A stretch of DNA of 64,000 bases, taken from assembly GCF_000237925.1 (NCBI RefSeq), contig NC_031495.1:18124435-18188434 (forward strand), written 5' to 3'. The stretch comes from Schistosoma mansoni (lineage: Eukaryota > Platyhelminthes > Trematoda > Strigeidida > Schistosomatidae). The translations under genes were made by a program, and so were the position numbers. The notes under the pieces were generated by a model. It saw nothing but the letters and a program-made list of their open reading frames with translations. It was not told the origin of the DNA and did no database searches. Positions 1-12,153 of this stretch are shown piece after piece; the stretch's first letter is position 1; each line of letters begins with the position of its first letter.

Positions 1-1013
1 CATTCAAATGAAATCAAACATTTATAAAAACTATCACCATAATTGTCCTTTTGTTAGTGAATTAGTTGTTGAAATCAGTTGAATCACTAACTCAATTATA
101 AAACTGTAAAGTGTGTAACATTCGCATGAAACTTGACAGACTTGACACTTGATTTTGTGAAACCATGGATTGGATGACATAAGTAAGAAAAACGAAGACA
201 TTAATAAGAATTTATTTAGGCCCGAAATAAATCAAAAAGATATTTCACTATACTACTTATTACATTATTTATTTACAGTAAGATTAATATCCAGATATAT
301 GTAAATTGAACTAAGTAGTTTTAAACAAGAATGAATCTGTAACCTACTGTATGAATACATATTTACAATTTCATGTAATTAAGCTTTTAAACTGCAAAGA
401 TATAACTAATTAATGGAGTGATATGACTACTCTTCAAGATGTAATGTCACAAACGATTTGAAAAAAACCAAACAATTACATGTGTCACTTTTCACTTTAG
501 TTGATATAGTCGATTCTTACCAAATCATAGTCAAATACACAAGTCTATCTAATTATCTTTAAGTAATCTATCTTATTAGGGTCCATTTGCATTACGTTTA
601 TAACCTTACTTGAGTACATATATAAAACACATTATATACATAATTAATATTCATAAAGTTTTATGTATAATTTTTAGTTATTAAAGAACGACAACTAAGG
701 AATCTTTCTCCTAGTATGTCATCACATGACTTTGAAAACAAAAAGAAAAGTAGGGTAATATTGTGTTCTAACCCTTTATTTTAATGAAGTAAAAAACTGG
801 ACAAAAAATTGACCAAAACTGTACTCTTTGAAAGATTTCATAAAGTTTTGGGTGTGTCAATGACGTGATAGCTTTTATTAAACGTTAATTAAACTGCTTA
901 AAAACATAATAACCATTGTAATATTGCAGAACATTCAGAAATTTTTTTATATTTCTTTTTTAATTGTATCAGTATTAATGACTACACGGAAAATTCATTT
1001 TTGTATTAGTTAT

Positions 1014-1348
1014 TTGAATCTCCCCATTGATATTTAGGACTGTAACTGATCAGTCTGTTATTAGTATATGCGCACTTTGTGCGGATTACGATTGTATAAG
1101 ATAGATTACAACTTTTTCCTTACACTTTTCTTGACCAGGGACAAGTATACAGATTATTTGGCAATTTTCGATTCAGGCTTGTCAGCTGGATGTACCTGCA
1201 TCTCAGAGTTGATGTTCCATCATCATCTCTGCTTATAATGCTTGTGACTCAAGGCAACTTAAAACTATGATGAGAATACAATCTCCACCAAATCTCCCTA
1301 TTCTGATCAATTGCAGTCCTAAACATTAATAGGAAGATTCAAACAACC
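1014..1348. repeat. Two Sm-alpha SINE fragments, head to head
   Basis: 1014-1221 is a decayed minus-oriented Sm-alpha copy: it has the 3'-end signature (GAATCTCCCCATTGAT) and then the hammerhead/stem region GTCAGCTGGATGTAC. From 1222 the 3' end of a second copy runs on the plus strand (AATGCTTGTGACTCAAGGCA to GAAGATTCAAACAACC). Confidence 0.75.
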
Positions 1349-1387
1349 AATATAAAAATGAATTAAAATTCACTCCACTGCACAAGC

Positions 1388-1590
1388 TAGGGCTTATCTG
1401 GACTCTGTATGTACATGGATAACACGATGGCGTTTGAAGCGAACAGTAGTGGGTTCGAGTCCCAGAGTGAACGTTATTTCTGAGATACAGGAACATCTAG
1501 CTGACAAGTCTTGAATAGGATGAAACGCGTGTCCTGGATTCCACTGCTAACCACCACAATCTCTGCTTTTAATGCTTGTGACTAAACAAA
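1388..1590 (+). repeat. Sm-alpha SINE copy with tRNA-like head and hammerhead
   Basis: A perfect B-box-like GGTTCGAGTCC at 1452-1462 is followed by a hammerhead region at 1495-1540 and the family tail (ATTCCACTGCTAACCAC). The 3' end is truncated. Sm-alpha is a known schistosome pol III SINE carrying an active hammerhead ribozyme. Confidence 0.8.
1495..1540 (+). ncRNA. Hammerhead ribozyme, Sm-alpha type, probably inactive
   Basis: Stem I (ATCTAG with CTGGAT) and the GAAAC ... GTC strand are present. The core reads CTGACAA instead of CTGANGA, that is A at the catalytic G8 position, which should abolish cleavage. Confidence 0.75.
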
Positions 1591-1757
1591 TAATTTGAAT
1601 CTTCGAAATTTATAAAATCAAAAACTCTTTGTGTATTTGTGATTGATAATAATTTAATGGAATATTTGACTCAGTTCTTCTTTGTGTATGGTATTAGTCA
1701 AAGTCCACAAACTTTATTCAGTTGAAAAAAATTTGCTCATACTAAAAACAAATGACG

Positions 1758-1761
<4 letters not shown>

Positions 1762-1798
<37 letters not shown>
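1762..1798. repeat. (TA)n microsatellite
   Basis: A pure TA run of about 37 bp. Confidence 0.98.
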
Positions 1799-1801
<3 letters not shown>

Positions 1802-1945
1802 TTAAAAGACAGATTTATTTGTTGCGCAATGATCAGTTAGATGCCTGGTTCAATAATTTTTGTCAGATGGTATTCTTTGTGTTTTATATGAGCAGTTTAA
1901 TATTTCGATTTTTCTCTTCCAATATGATAAACAACAGTGTTTTTA

Positions 1946-2510
1946 TTAGAAGGGGGTTTTGTGGAGATTTTAGTAATTTTATAGTTGAATTCATGAGTCA
2001 ATTGAAGCTAGACCACCAAGGAAAACCTGAAAGCACTGGACGGTCGTTACGTCCTATTGTGGGACTCCTCGGCAGTGCGCATCCACGATCCAGTCTCGCG
2101 AGATTCGAACCCAGGACCTACCAGTCTCGCACGCGAGCGCTTAACCACTAGACCACTGAGTCGGCATTCAATGGTGTTTATGTCTAACTCCAACCAATCC
2201 ACGAAGTTGAACAATCATTCACCAATGTCTTCATTGAGTTGATATCTCCCAACAGACCTGGTTGAACTCTACTGGTCACTGTTTCTCACTAGAACTCTAG
2301 GAAATACCACATGGAGACAGTCACTAGTGAGCATATGATCATTACTAGATGGAGGTTTTGTGGAGATTTTAGTAATTTTATGTAGTTGTAATCATGAGTC
2401 AATTGAAGCTAGACCACCATGGAAAACTTGGGAACACTGAACGGCAATTTCCTCCTATTGTGGTACTCCTCAGCAGGATCGTGGATGCACTCTGCGCATC
2501 TATATAAAAA
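1946..2510 (-). repeat. Dimeric hammerhead SINE (second family) with target-site duplication
   Basis: Strand refers to the tRNA-like/hammerhead sense. The unit at about 1946-2343 has tail, hammerhead, B box and A box (inverse of GGTCTAGTGGTTAAGCG), then the body; a second, shorter unit follows head to tail at 2344-2505. The whole is bracketed by the 13-bp repeat AACAGTGTTTTTA at 1933-1945 and 2511-2523. This supports a single retroposition of a dimer. An A-rich stretch sits at its right edge. I do not have a family name for it. Confidence 0.8.
2033..2078 (-). ncRNA. Hammerhead motif, second SINE family, decayed
   Basis: It has the same 46-nt layout as the copies at 27061 and 51072, but the core has CCGAGGA and GTAA in place of CTGAGGA and GAAA, so it should not cleave. 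Confidence 0.65.
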
Positions 2511-2523
2511 AACAGTGTTTTTA

Positions 2524-4223
2524 ACAGTTTTCAAATGTAAAGAATACTTTTTAAATATTTATCACAGCATAGAACAAAACAAGTTCAAATAATTCTCCTT
2601 ATAATTGCATATACTTATTTCGGTAATGAATTTTGGCATAAATTCAATATCATTCAAGCATTCATTCATAATATGTTATTAAATTTTATTAGGATTCATC
2701 CTTATAACTTCCTTGCTAATTTTTTTAAAAATAGCTAAAGGGAAAATAAAGTATTAACGATGATCTAATTAAAAATATAATTATCACTAACCTCTGAGGA
2801 CAGGATATTTCTTTATTGCTATCATAACAACCATTCATATTTGGATTCAAATATACTATAGAGAATGTGCCCAGATTTGAGATGGCAATACTATGCTACT
2901 TTTATCTTTGAAACTAAAAACTTTCCTTAAACAACCAAAAAATGAAATTTAGTTAGATGTTTTACTTAAATCAGTTCAATTTGAAAATGCATTTTTATTA
3001 AAAATAAGCAGTGTAAATCATGAGGTACTTAAGGAATTTTCTCAATTTTTTGAGTTATTACCAACTTTTATTTACAGTTCTACAAATCTTAGATATAGTG
3101 CAACACTTTAATTACTATGAGAGTTCAATTGTTCTTCATATTGAACTGTTATTCACAAATCTCACCAATTAATCAAATTCCCTTTATGAAATAGTTTTAT
3201 GATGTTAAAGTGACCAGTCAGAACCTGTTCATTTTAACCATTTTGAAATGAGACAGCCATAAGGGATCCAACAGTCGTCACGCTGTATCGCGGATCAATT
3301 AGCATCATCTTGGATGGGATAACGTGTTATATATGTGCATTGTTCAGAATTCCAAAAAATAAAAGCAACAGTTGTTCAATGTTCTCCAGTTATCCTGCTA
3401 AATATTATTTATTGACGAAAAAAATATCTTAATTTAAAGTAAAACTACAAAATCATAGAAAAACATAAATGTTTGACTATAATACTCTACATGAAAGTAA
3501 AAACCATTTTCATTAAAAGGCAACTTTATTGTAATACTTCAGTAACAAACCTCGTAGTTGTTAGACAGAGAAATAAATGGTGAGACTATAATTTATGAAC
3601 GAACCAATCAGGTATAAGATAACAGGTCTCGAATTTTGGTGCGAAATTCACTCATCCATTTGGATAAATAGAGTTTTGGCATTATAGCTGGTGTCAGTTT
3701 GTGATGAAAACCCTAAATTTAATTCTTGACCTTAACCATCAACTGCAAATCATAATTCTAATTCCCTACCCTGGTTCATAAGTCGCATTTGGTTCTAGTT
3801 ATTAGATGGACACTCTCAAGTCAGTCTAGCGTCGCTCAAAGGTAAGATATTTATAGATTAAATACATGTAATAAAGAAAAAAACTACTATAACAATCTTC
3901 TAAATGCTAAAAGGTGATATTTATCTATAACTGATAGTAGAAAATAAAATGACTTCATTTTGCACTTTCAAAGTGTACGTCTTTATTTCAGTTTTATTTT
4001 TATACTAAACAAAAAATACTTTGAATAAGAAAAAGAGGATTCAGCGAAGGAAATTTTCTTTTCACTGAAATCATTTACTTAAGCTGTACATTCGTATATA
4101 TACTATGAATCTAATATTAATTTAGATATTAAATGCCGAAAGTATTTATGTACTGATCATAAGCATGGATGAAGATTCTCAATCGTAATCAGTGACAAAA
4201 TACAGATTTTGTATACTGTTTAT
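2524..4223. other. Gene-free stretch
   Basis: AT-rich sequence; no gene or named repeat is seen. The same holds for 1-1013. Confidence 0.5.
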
Positions 4224-4734
4224 TGTTATAACTTGTGGCCTTGTGCCCTATTATTATATAACGTAATGATAACGCCAATTAGAGAACAGTGACTTATCGA
4301 CCGGATCAACGACGCATAAACTCGTACGAGCAGCCTACAGTCCTTATCGGTCCTTCTCCCTACCCAGCCCTGCACGTTGAGTCCAAAACACAAATCTCAG
4401 CCTCCACGATATGAATCATGTATTTCAAAAATACTGGGTGCATATACGAACGAAACAGACCACATCACACCATCAAATAGAAAATAACATTTGTACAATA
4501 TCTAGTCAAAAGTGGCTGTGAATATGGGAGACTGTAATTAATACACTGGAAATGACGTAATAATGGTAAATCGTATAATGATAGTCTATAGTTCAAAATT
4601 AATCTTACAATAAGAGGAACATGAATTCGCATAATTTAGTTACTTAACAATTATACAATAAAAATATATGTATAGTATTAAACCACGAATGGATTCCAAC
4701 AGTTACCATTCAATATTCTCGTTGGGATATAGCA
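4224..4734 (+). repeat. LTR-like dispersed repeat, copy 1
   Basis: This 511-bp block is related to 50443-52163 and, in reverse, to 38622-38936. All copies share the inner string AGTGGCTGTGA and an AT-rich right half. The ends read TGT...CA, as in an LTR, so a solitary LTR is the leading idea, but no clean 5-bp duplication is seen. It is an old, diverged fossil. Confidence 0.55.
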
Positions 4735-6469
4735 TTGATAATGTGATAAAATGATATCCAAAATATAATGGTTTGTAATTATAGTACTTTATTTTCAACA
4801 GAAACATTAATGAACACAATAAATGAAAATGTAACCCTGTCAGTGAAAGTCAAGTTTTGTAATTTTACTACCATTTTATCAACAAAAAAAAAACGATTTG
4901 TGCTATCTTTAATTAATTCCCAACATTATAAGTTTCATTTAAAAACATATACTGTTCCCCCCCCAAAAAAAAACATGACCTTAATTGTGAACGAAAAAGA
5001 AACTATAAAAGAGCATAATAATGACCCATTTCAAAAAAATGAATATCATTAAGACAATCAGATAGAGTAAAGTAATAATAAGAGAGTTTGTGGTGATTGT
5101 CAAATTTTATTATTTAAATCATTTGAATTCAAATCTACGACAGTGAAAGGGGATTGAAAACATGATCTTCAGGTTTCGCAATCAGTATCTTATATTAAGA
5201 TCCTTAAGCTGGCGCTCATCAGTTTACATGTCTAATTTCATTTCATTCGCGAAATCGAGTAATCATCTTCTATTAACTCCGGCAGGTAACTGTTTCACAT
5301 CTGATATGGTTGGATAGTGACTTAACTACATATATCATTTTAACGTTGAATAATTTATTCACTAGAAAAATGAATGCATGAATCTTTCCTTAAAATACAA
5401 TGTTGAACAACCGGAATTACAAGAAAGACATAAAAGAAGTTAAATCCAATAAATAAATAAATAAAACACTTATGGACTTTTATTTCGAAATCTGAGTTTA
5501 TCTAACTAAAAATACTACATCCACACTATTAGTAATTTTGGATAGTGTTCATTCGATTAAAAGTAGTCTAAAAATACCTTCACAACAATGAGTATTATTG
5601 TACAGGACAATTCCAAACAAAATGGGTGACCATAAAGTCATAAAATTTTTTTTACTTTATTTAGAGTCTTTTAGCTGATGTAGAATCGAGAGCTGATCGA
5701 ACTTAGAAATATAAGCTAATGAATGGCAACTTAGAGATATTAAGGTTAAGCATTGCTAAAGAGATTTCGAAGTCTTCCGTTCGTTCTACTGAGTGATGGT
5801 GGATATGAACTGGTCATAAATCTCCAAAGTACATTACGATCTAAAACATCTTTTTGATGGACTCGCCTTTGTTCCATGCCAACAAGGTCCATAAGACAGA
5901 CTGAAATCGTAAATATTATCCTTTTATTCAGTTTGGAATTAATTAATCTGAAGAATTCCGATATCTATAATGAATAAAATATAGGAGTTTTGGTTTTTTT
6001 TTCTCATTTGAATTATTTATTACTAAAAATAATTAACAAAATATTTGTATTTCCTTTGCGTCCATATGTAATTTCAGGAGTTCTAAAACCCTATAATTTT
6101 TTAGTTTTTTGAGTGTTTATTATACGTATATTGAAAATATTAATATGGGAGTGATATTTCTTTCGTAATGATGGCAATCGAAGTATCATTTTAAACAAAG
6201 AACGTTGGATGATGTGTCTGTCTTAGATTGTAACTATCTAGTATTTGAAACCACGGCTCAACCTTAAATCAAACTAAAGACCACTGGGTTTGTCTTCAAT
6301 TATAAACATTTTCAACCCTGATCAATTAGCAACATAACACAGCGACCATACGACTCCAGTGGTGTTGAAGGTTTCAACAAAGACGTGCATAACATCTAAT
6401 GAATACAGCTCCTTACTAGAGATTCCGGAACTCAACTCCAAATAAACCACATATGGGCTGATTATCATA
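4735..6469. other. Gene-free stretch
   Basis: Nothing supported. The 94-codon frame at 4768 is K/N-rich and crosses homopolymer runs, as chance frames in AT-rich DNA do. Confidence 0.5.
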
Positions 6470-6850
6470 TTTTATTGAGATAATGAACCGATCAATGTTA
6501 GACCAAGATTGGAAATCTGAAAGCACTGGACAGCCGTTTCATTCTAGTATGATACGACTCAGCAGTGAGCACCTAAGATTCCCCAAGTAACACATGGACA
6601 TAGGACCTTAGGTCCAGCGTGAATGCTTGGTCTCCAAACCATTGAGCCGGAATCCAACGGTGTAATGTCCAACTTCAACCAATCCACGATATCGCGCGAC
6701 CATCCTCCATTGTCTTCACTAGGTAACTCACTCATGGTTAAACTCCACTATTTACGACTTCTCAATAGAACCCCAAGAATTATCTCTCCAAGCTAGTCAC
6801 TGGTGAGTGCATAATAATTATCAGTATAGGGTTGTGGATATTGTTGAGTT
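6470..6850 (-). repeat. Old copy of the second hammerhead SINE
   Basis: The order of tail, hammerhead remnant (GGACAGCCGTTTCATTC), tRNA-like head and body (AATCCACGATATCG, CCATTGTCTTCACTAG) follows the family. The hammerhead core is lost. Confidence 0.65.
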
Positions 6851-9800
6851 TCTATTTATATGGAGTTTTGTTATTATTTTATATTTTAGTGAAAACTGCC
6901 ACGGATTAGTCCGTATTCTAACCTTGGTTTTTCTTTACTAACATATATTATACAACTCCAGCCTACATGATTTCACTCGATATTTTTTGACTTCGAAAAA
7001 TTCTGTCGTTTTTCAGTGTATTTGGCATAACATTTTGTTCAATCACTTACAATATAACTTTCTAAATTCAATCAGCAAGCTTTAGCTACTTACAAATTGA
7101 TCAGTAGACAGATGGTTTACTACAGAAATGTTAGACATATGTGGTATTTTTATTTTAAACTCATTTCAATAACAAATGTCATAAGGTAGTTGTGTGATTT
7201 TATCACAGCAGTGTATTAAAATATACTTTATGCCCAGGTTATGAACAACATTCAATAAAGTAATAATTCATTAATTTACACCATCTCTTGAACCTCAACT
7301 AAAGAGTCATTATGGATCGACAGAAGCCAATTCTATACAGTTATGTACTCTGACACTATTTCGTATACTGACCACCTCTCACATGATTACAACCAACCCC
7401 ATCGTCGAGAAATAGCTCATAATTAGGAAGCCACTTACAGGATATTTATAGCACATGTCGAAGCAACTGAAGCTGAATATTCAAGAAGGTAACATCAAGT
7501 GAGTTATCATCGTCGCACTCGAACACACGTTGGATAACATAATCAATACTAACATGGTGTTTATGTCATATACGAAGAACCGCTGTTATTCCCACGACGC
7601 GAAGTAAGAATACAGAAAACTGGTACAAGTGAAGATCTATTCAATCCAAAACATGAAGGTCTTAATTGGAAATACAGTCATTGATATATTCGATTAGTAA
7701 AACCATTTAATTATTGATCACAAAATGTCCTTCTTCATAATAAAATCACATGTTGTGTTTCATTCTAAACCTAGTTCACATTAATGTAATACAAAGAATA
7801 TCATATCTTGAACAAACATCATAATGAAGCAAATCAATTTTATGCATACTGAAAATAAAATGAATATTACAATGAATAATTATCATATTGAGTTAAAAAC
7901 GGCAGTAATGTTCAAGAAAAATTACAATGAATTAAAAATTTGATTTTGCCTTTTGATCCCGTCATATTAATTGGATGGAAGTTCAGTAGTAATCTTTTGG
8001 AAATAATGATAATTAAATACAGATAATCTTCTAACATTATTAACTCGAAGATTCTAGGTTTCACAATTATAAACTAAAGCTCATGTAATGTAGACCCAAC
8101 CTTTTATAGCAGACTAACATCATTATGGTACCGATGATATGGCTAAACCTCTCTAGCTTTCATCATAATAAGATTGATTCCATGTATCACGCCTCCACCA
8201 GCACACATAACTATCCACTATGTATACGCTCAAGAATGGGGAAGATGTGTTTGCAAGACCTTTATCGATGCCTCACAGTTGAAATTCTGTTTATTTCTGT
8301 TTCAGCAGTGTATACAAACTCACTGGCCTAAATAGGATGAGCTTTTAAGACTATATGATTTTGTCGACTGAATCAAACGAAAAGATATACCAATGGATTA
8401 CCAGTTTACAGGTTGTTTAAAAATACATCGAAATATCTACATAAGTATATCTGTAACTATTCATGCTCAGTTTACAGTACCTTTTGGTAATAGTTATAAT
8501 CAGTAATCATAGCTTAATCGTTTACAATAGGATTCTCGCCGATCCAGACATTTTTAAGTTTATCTGTTCATCTATAAAGAATGTTTACACGAACAACACA
8601 GTTTGAAATATTTCCCTCCTAATATAGTTATCTATTATCAATGTTTAAATAAACTTCAGGTTGACTTTATGACCCACATGTCTCAAACACTGATAATCAA
8701 TAATTAGTCATCTGTCTTCGATACGAAATACTTTGAATACACTATTGTCTAGATTCAAATTAACAGTTTCATACTATTTAGAAGACTGAACATTCAGATG
8801 GTATTAAACATAGAATTATATTATTATGTAGATATCTCATGGGTGGCTATTAGATAATCTCAACAACATTCTAGTCCTAGCTTCTTCAATCTATTGAAAC
8901 AGAACGAAGTTGGTATTATATTTTCTTGAAGATCTACACAAACTGTGTATGTACTATCTTTCACGGATTTTATTGATGGTTGAAGTGTGAATTAAATAAA
9001 TCCGACGGCAACAAATTAGGTCGCCTTTTTTTACACTAATAATTGAAGTATTTATTATTCAAATGTAAAACTAAGCGAGAATTTAACAAATGTAGTCAAT
9101 TATCCATTAAAATTTACGGCCAGTTTTATTCACTTTTGACAAATGATGTTTATCAAATAAAGAAATCCTGCTAATGTTCTGACGAAATTCTCTACTTTCC
9201 TCTACATTAATTATAGTCACATGATGAGTATGTTTTAATACTCCAGTAGCGTAAATCTCGTCGATAATTACGTGTTGTGCTGAGACGTCATATATGATAG
9301 TTTAGCTTCAAACGCGACTTGATATTTCCTTTTTCTTGAGCAATACTCATCCATAATTAATCTTCTCAAGTTGTTCATGATTGAATTTTGTCATTATATG
9401 AATTCAGCAAATATTGCAGTTTTAAAAATTAGCTGTATTAAACATATACTAAGCTCCGGCCGAATACAAAATCCAGACTATCACTTGAAGTTTTCCTGTC
9501 ATGTTAAAATATTATGTAATTAATTAGTTTTATGTTGACTACTATAGATGAGGTATAGAATTGCTTAGAAACTTGAGATAACGGGTAGCAACCTTATTGT
9601 ACATTTATTTATTTGACAATTTAACAGAACTCTTGAAAAATGAACATTTTTTATTTGCCTGTTGATCAGAATAGTTTTTAAATACGTGCTTGTTCCGAAT
9701 TGTGTACTGTTTCTTTTGGTTGAATCTTCTTGCTGAATCTGCTGTTTGTGCAAAATAATCCATATCCTAAATCTAGGTAATCAGCTTTTGGGTCTGAATA

Positions 9801-12093
9801 AAGGCGGATCAGCAGAATCTGAGGTATCGAGCTTACAAAGATATCTCAGACTCATTTCTTTGGAGCCAGAACATCCCGATATATTATCAAACAATGTTAG
9901 TCAATATTTTAATAAAATTATCCGTAGAACGTTTCTCATTCAGACTATTACATGAAGGATGGTTGCTGGTAGTTTATATTTGGACTTGGCTCTGATGGAC
10001 TATTTATAAATAGAATCTACTTAGGAAAGTATGTAATACTTTTTAGATTTAATTTCTTCTAAAATTCAGAGAATATAAATGATTTACTTGACATGGGTTT
10101 TAATCTTATCACTGTTCTTAAAGCAAAAACACCTAGATTGATTAATTGGTATTAAATACCAATTAAAATTAATAAGCTTTGGTAATAAGTCACTGTATCG
10201 ATGTGGTATTGGACACGACTTAAGTATGTCCAGATTTCAGTCCTACTTTCGAGGAAATGGAAAATGAGTTACAAAATAATATCGATAGTAAAAGAACAAT
10301 TGGAGTATACAAAGTAGGACACGAAAATCATTAGAAAATTTATGTAAGTACAGAGCGAAATTGAACCACGGCGGTCACTTTATCATATAAAGGTAGATAT
10401 CTGACGATCTCAGCAATGTAATAATCCTTTTCTGATATTTTACGGATTAACAAATTTCTGACCAATAGTAAAACAACTTAGCTTTACTGAAGATATGAAT
10501 AACCTTGACGAATGAATTAAGTGGATAGTATCAAACGTGTGAACTCCAGGAAAACTATTGGCAGTATTTAGTGTTGCGTAAAGCTATCTTGTCAAGTCAA
10601 AATGTGCTGGTGGCTCTATCGAACAACGCTTTATATTACATGTATTCTTGTCTTAATTCAAAGTTACTACAAATGCTTTCATTTCCAGCTAATCGGCAAA
10701 ACTCTGAGTATTTCAGTACTGAAGTACGAAATGTCGTTTATTTCTTATACACACACTGTAATGGACATGGAATTGAGATAACACAAAAAATCTTTTGATT
10801 GATATCTAAAACGACGCGAATTTCACTTAACTCAAGTGACTATTCATAACCTATCGGCTAAATTCTGCGTATTTAGTAACGTGAAAACATTCAATATTTT
10901 GTCGAAGCTTTGATCAGTAGAGGTAACTGGAGAAGAAACCTCTTCGTAGTTCATGTAGATGCTTTGACATGTTTTACCATAACAGGTAAAAATTCCAATT
11001 TCTATTTGAGACAAGTGACTAACTTCCAGATAACATTTGCTACGGGTCTTAAAATGGAGAGTGTATGAAAACTTCCTTACCAACTTCAAACTTATTCACA
11101 GAAACAACTTACGTAGAGTTAGAGAATACAATTATTTTTATTACTTTGAACTAGAAATAGGGTTAGGGAAGACTATTCATTTTTAAACCCGAAATTTCGA
11201 AATCGCCAAAGGAATGGAAGATTTATAACTAAAATATTATTGGTTTTGACTACGTTCTCCTTTGATGAATTATGCGCTGCTATAACCATGAACGGTGAGA
11301 AAACAACAGTAGGACAACGTGCTCCTGTTTATCATTAGCAGGAAACAATTGGACGAAATTAAACATTATGTACACGGAGAGAAATATGTTAAATGAGATC
11401 TGTCTTCAGACAAAAGAAGTAAGGAACTATATATGGAAGTCTGAATAAACTTTATCAGATAGAACTAACAATTCCATGGCTACCTCTCGCAAACAATACG
11501 ATTAAATAAGCAAAGATCAACTGTATATTTGAGTGGGTCTTCTGACTTCAATTTTATTCGGATATTTTTCTTAAAAACAATATTGTAGATGAAGAATGAG
11601 CAGTTTAAATAACCAAACCAATAAATATACATTACAACGTATCGGAAATTGGTAGATAAAATATACTATCTGTAGAAATCCTTAAAAAAAAGAAAACCAA
11701 CTATTTAATTATTGATAACAATAGAAAAACATCTCATATATGACGTATTCTTACATGAAAAGTAAGATTTACACAATATATATATATTCATGTATATGAA
11801 CTTATTTTTTACATAAAATAAACGCATGGAATAATAAATGCTTAGAAATTACAACCGTCGATGGATGATAAATGTCACTAACAAAAAACCAAATATCCGA
11901 ATTCATACTGAAATAAAAACAACCAAAACAGAAACAACGACAACATTGAACAGATCATATCTCATTCGTTTCCTTCTTTCTTTTTTATGCAAAAGTAAGT
12001 GTGTAAATTGATCAAATAAAATTAACATAATCTAATTTTGACACAATAAATACAGTTGGCTGATTAGTTAATCAATCCATGTATATTTTTTTC
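6851..12093. other. Gene-free stretch
   Basis: Apart from the coding-like frame at 9746-9955, I see no gene. 7290-7620 has higher G+C and may be an old unrecognised repeat. Confidence 0.45.
9746..9955 (+). other. Coding-like open frame, unrecognised
   Basis: A 69-codon frame includes a protein-like stretch, SLQRYLRLISLEPEHPDIL. No gene family is recognised, there is no clear promoter, and splice signals were not settled. It may be a relic of a transposon or pseudogene, or chance. Confidence 0.2.
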
Positions 12094-12099
12094 TTTATT
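12094..12099 (-). terminator. poly(A) signal of DCP1
   Basis: A canonical AATAAA on the minus strand lies about 55 bp beyond the DCP1 stop codon. Its position suits the 3' end of a short 3' UTR. Confidence 0.6.
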
Positions 12100-12153
12100 G
12101 ATACAACTGAAACTAAAGATAAGAATAAGTACAGATAAGGAAAATTGCACTTT

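Noticed and set aside
1440-1470. tRNA gene candidates at several SINE heads
   Set aside because: A and B boxes are present but no cloverleaf closes; they are heads of SINEs.
1819-2242. 110- and 61-codon frames
   Set aside because: They translate the antisense of the hammerhead SINE; the same artefact appears at 27021 and 56213.
6525-6575. Hammerhead candidate
   Set aside because: The core has lost CTGANGA and stem II; only family resemblance remains.
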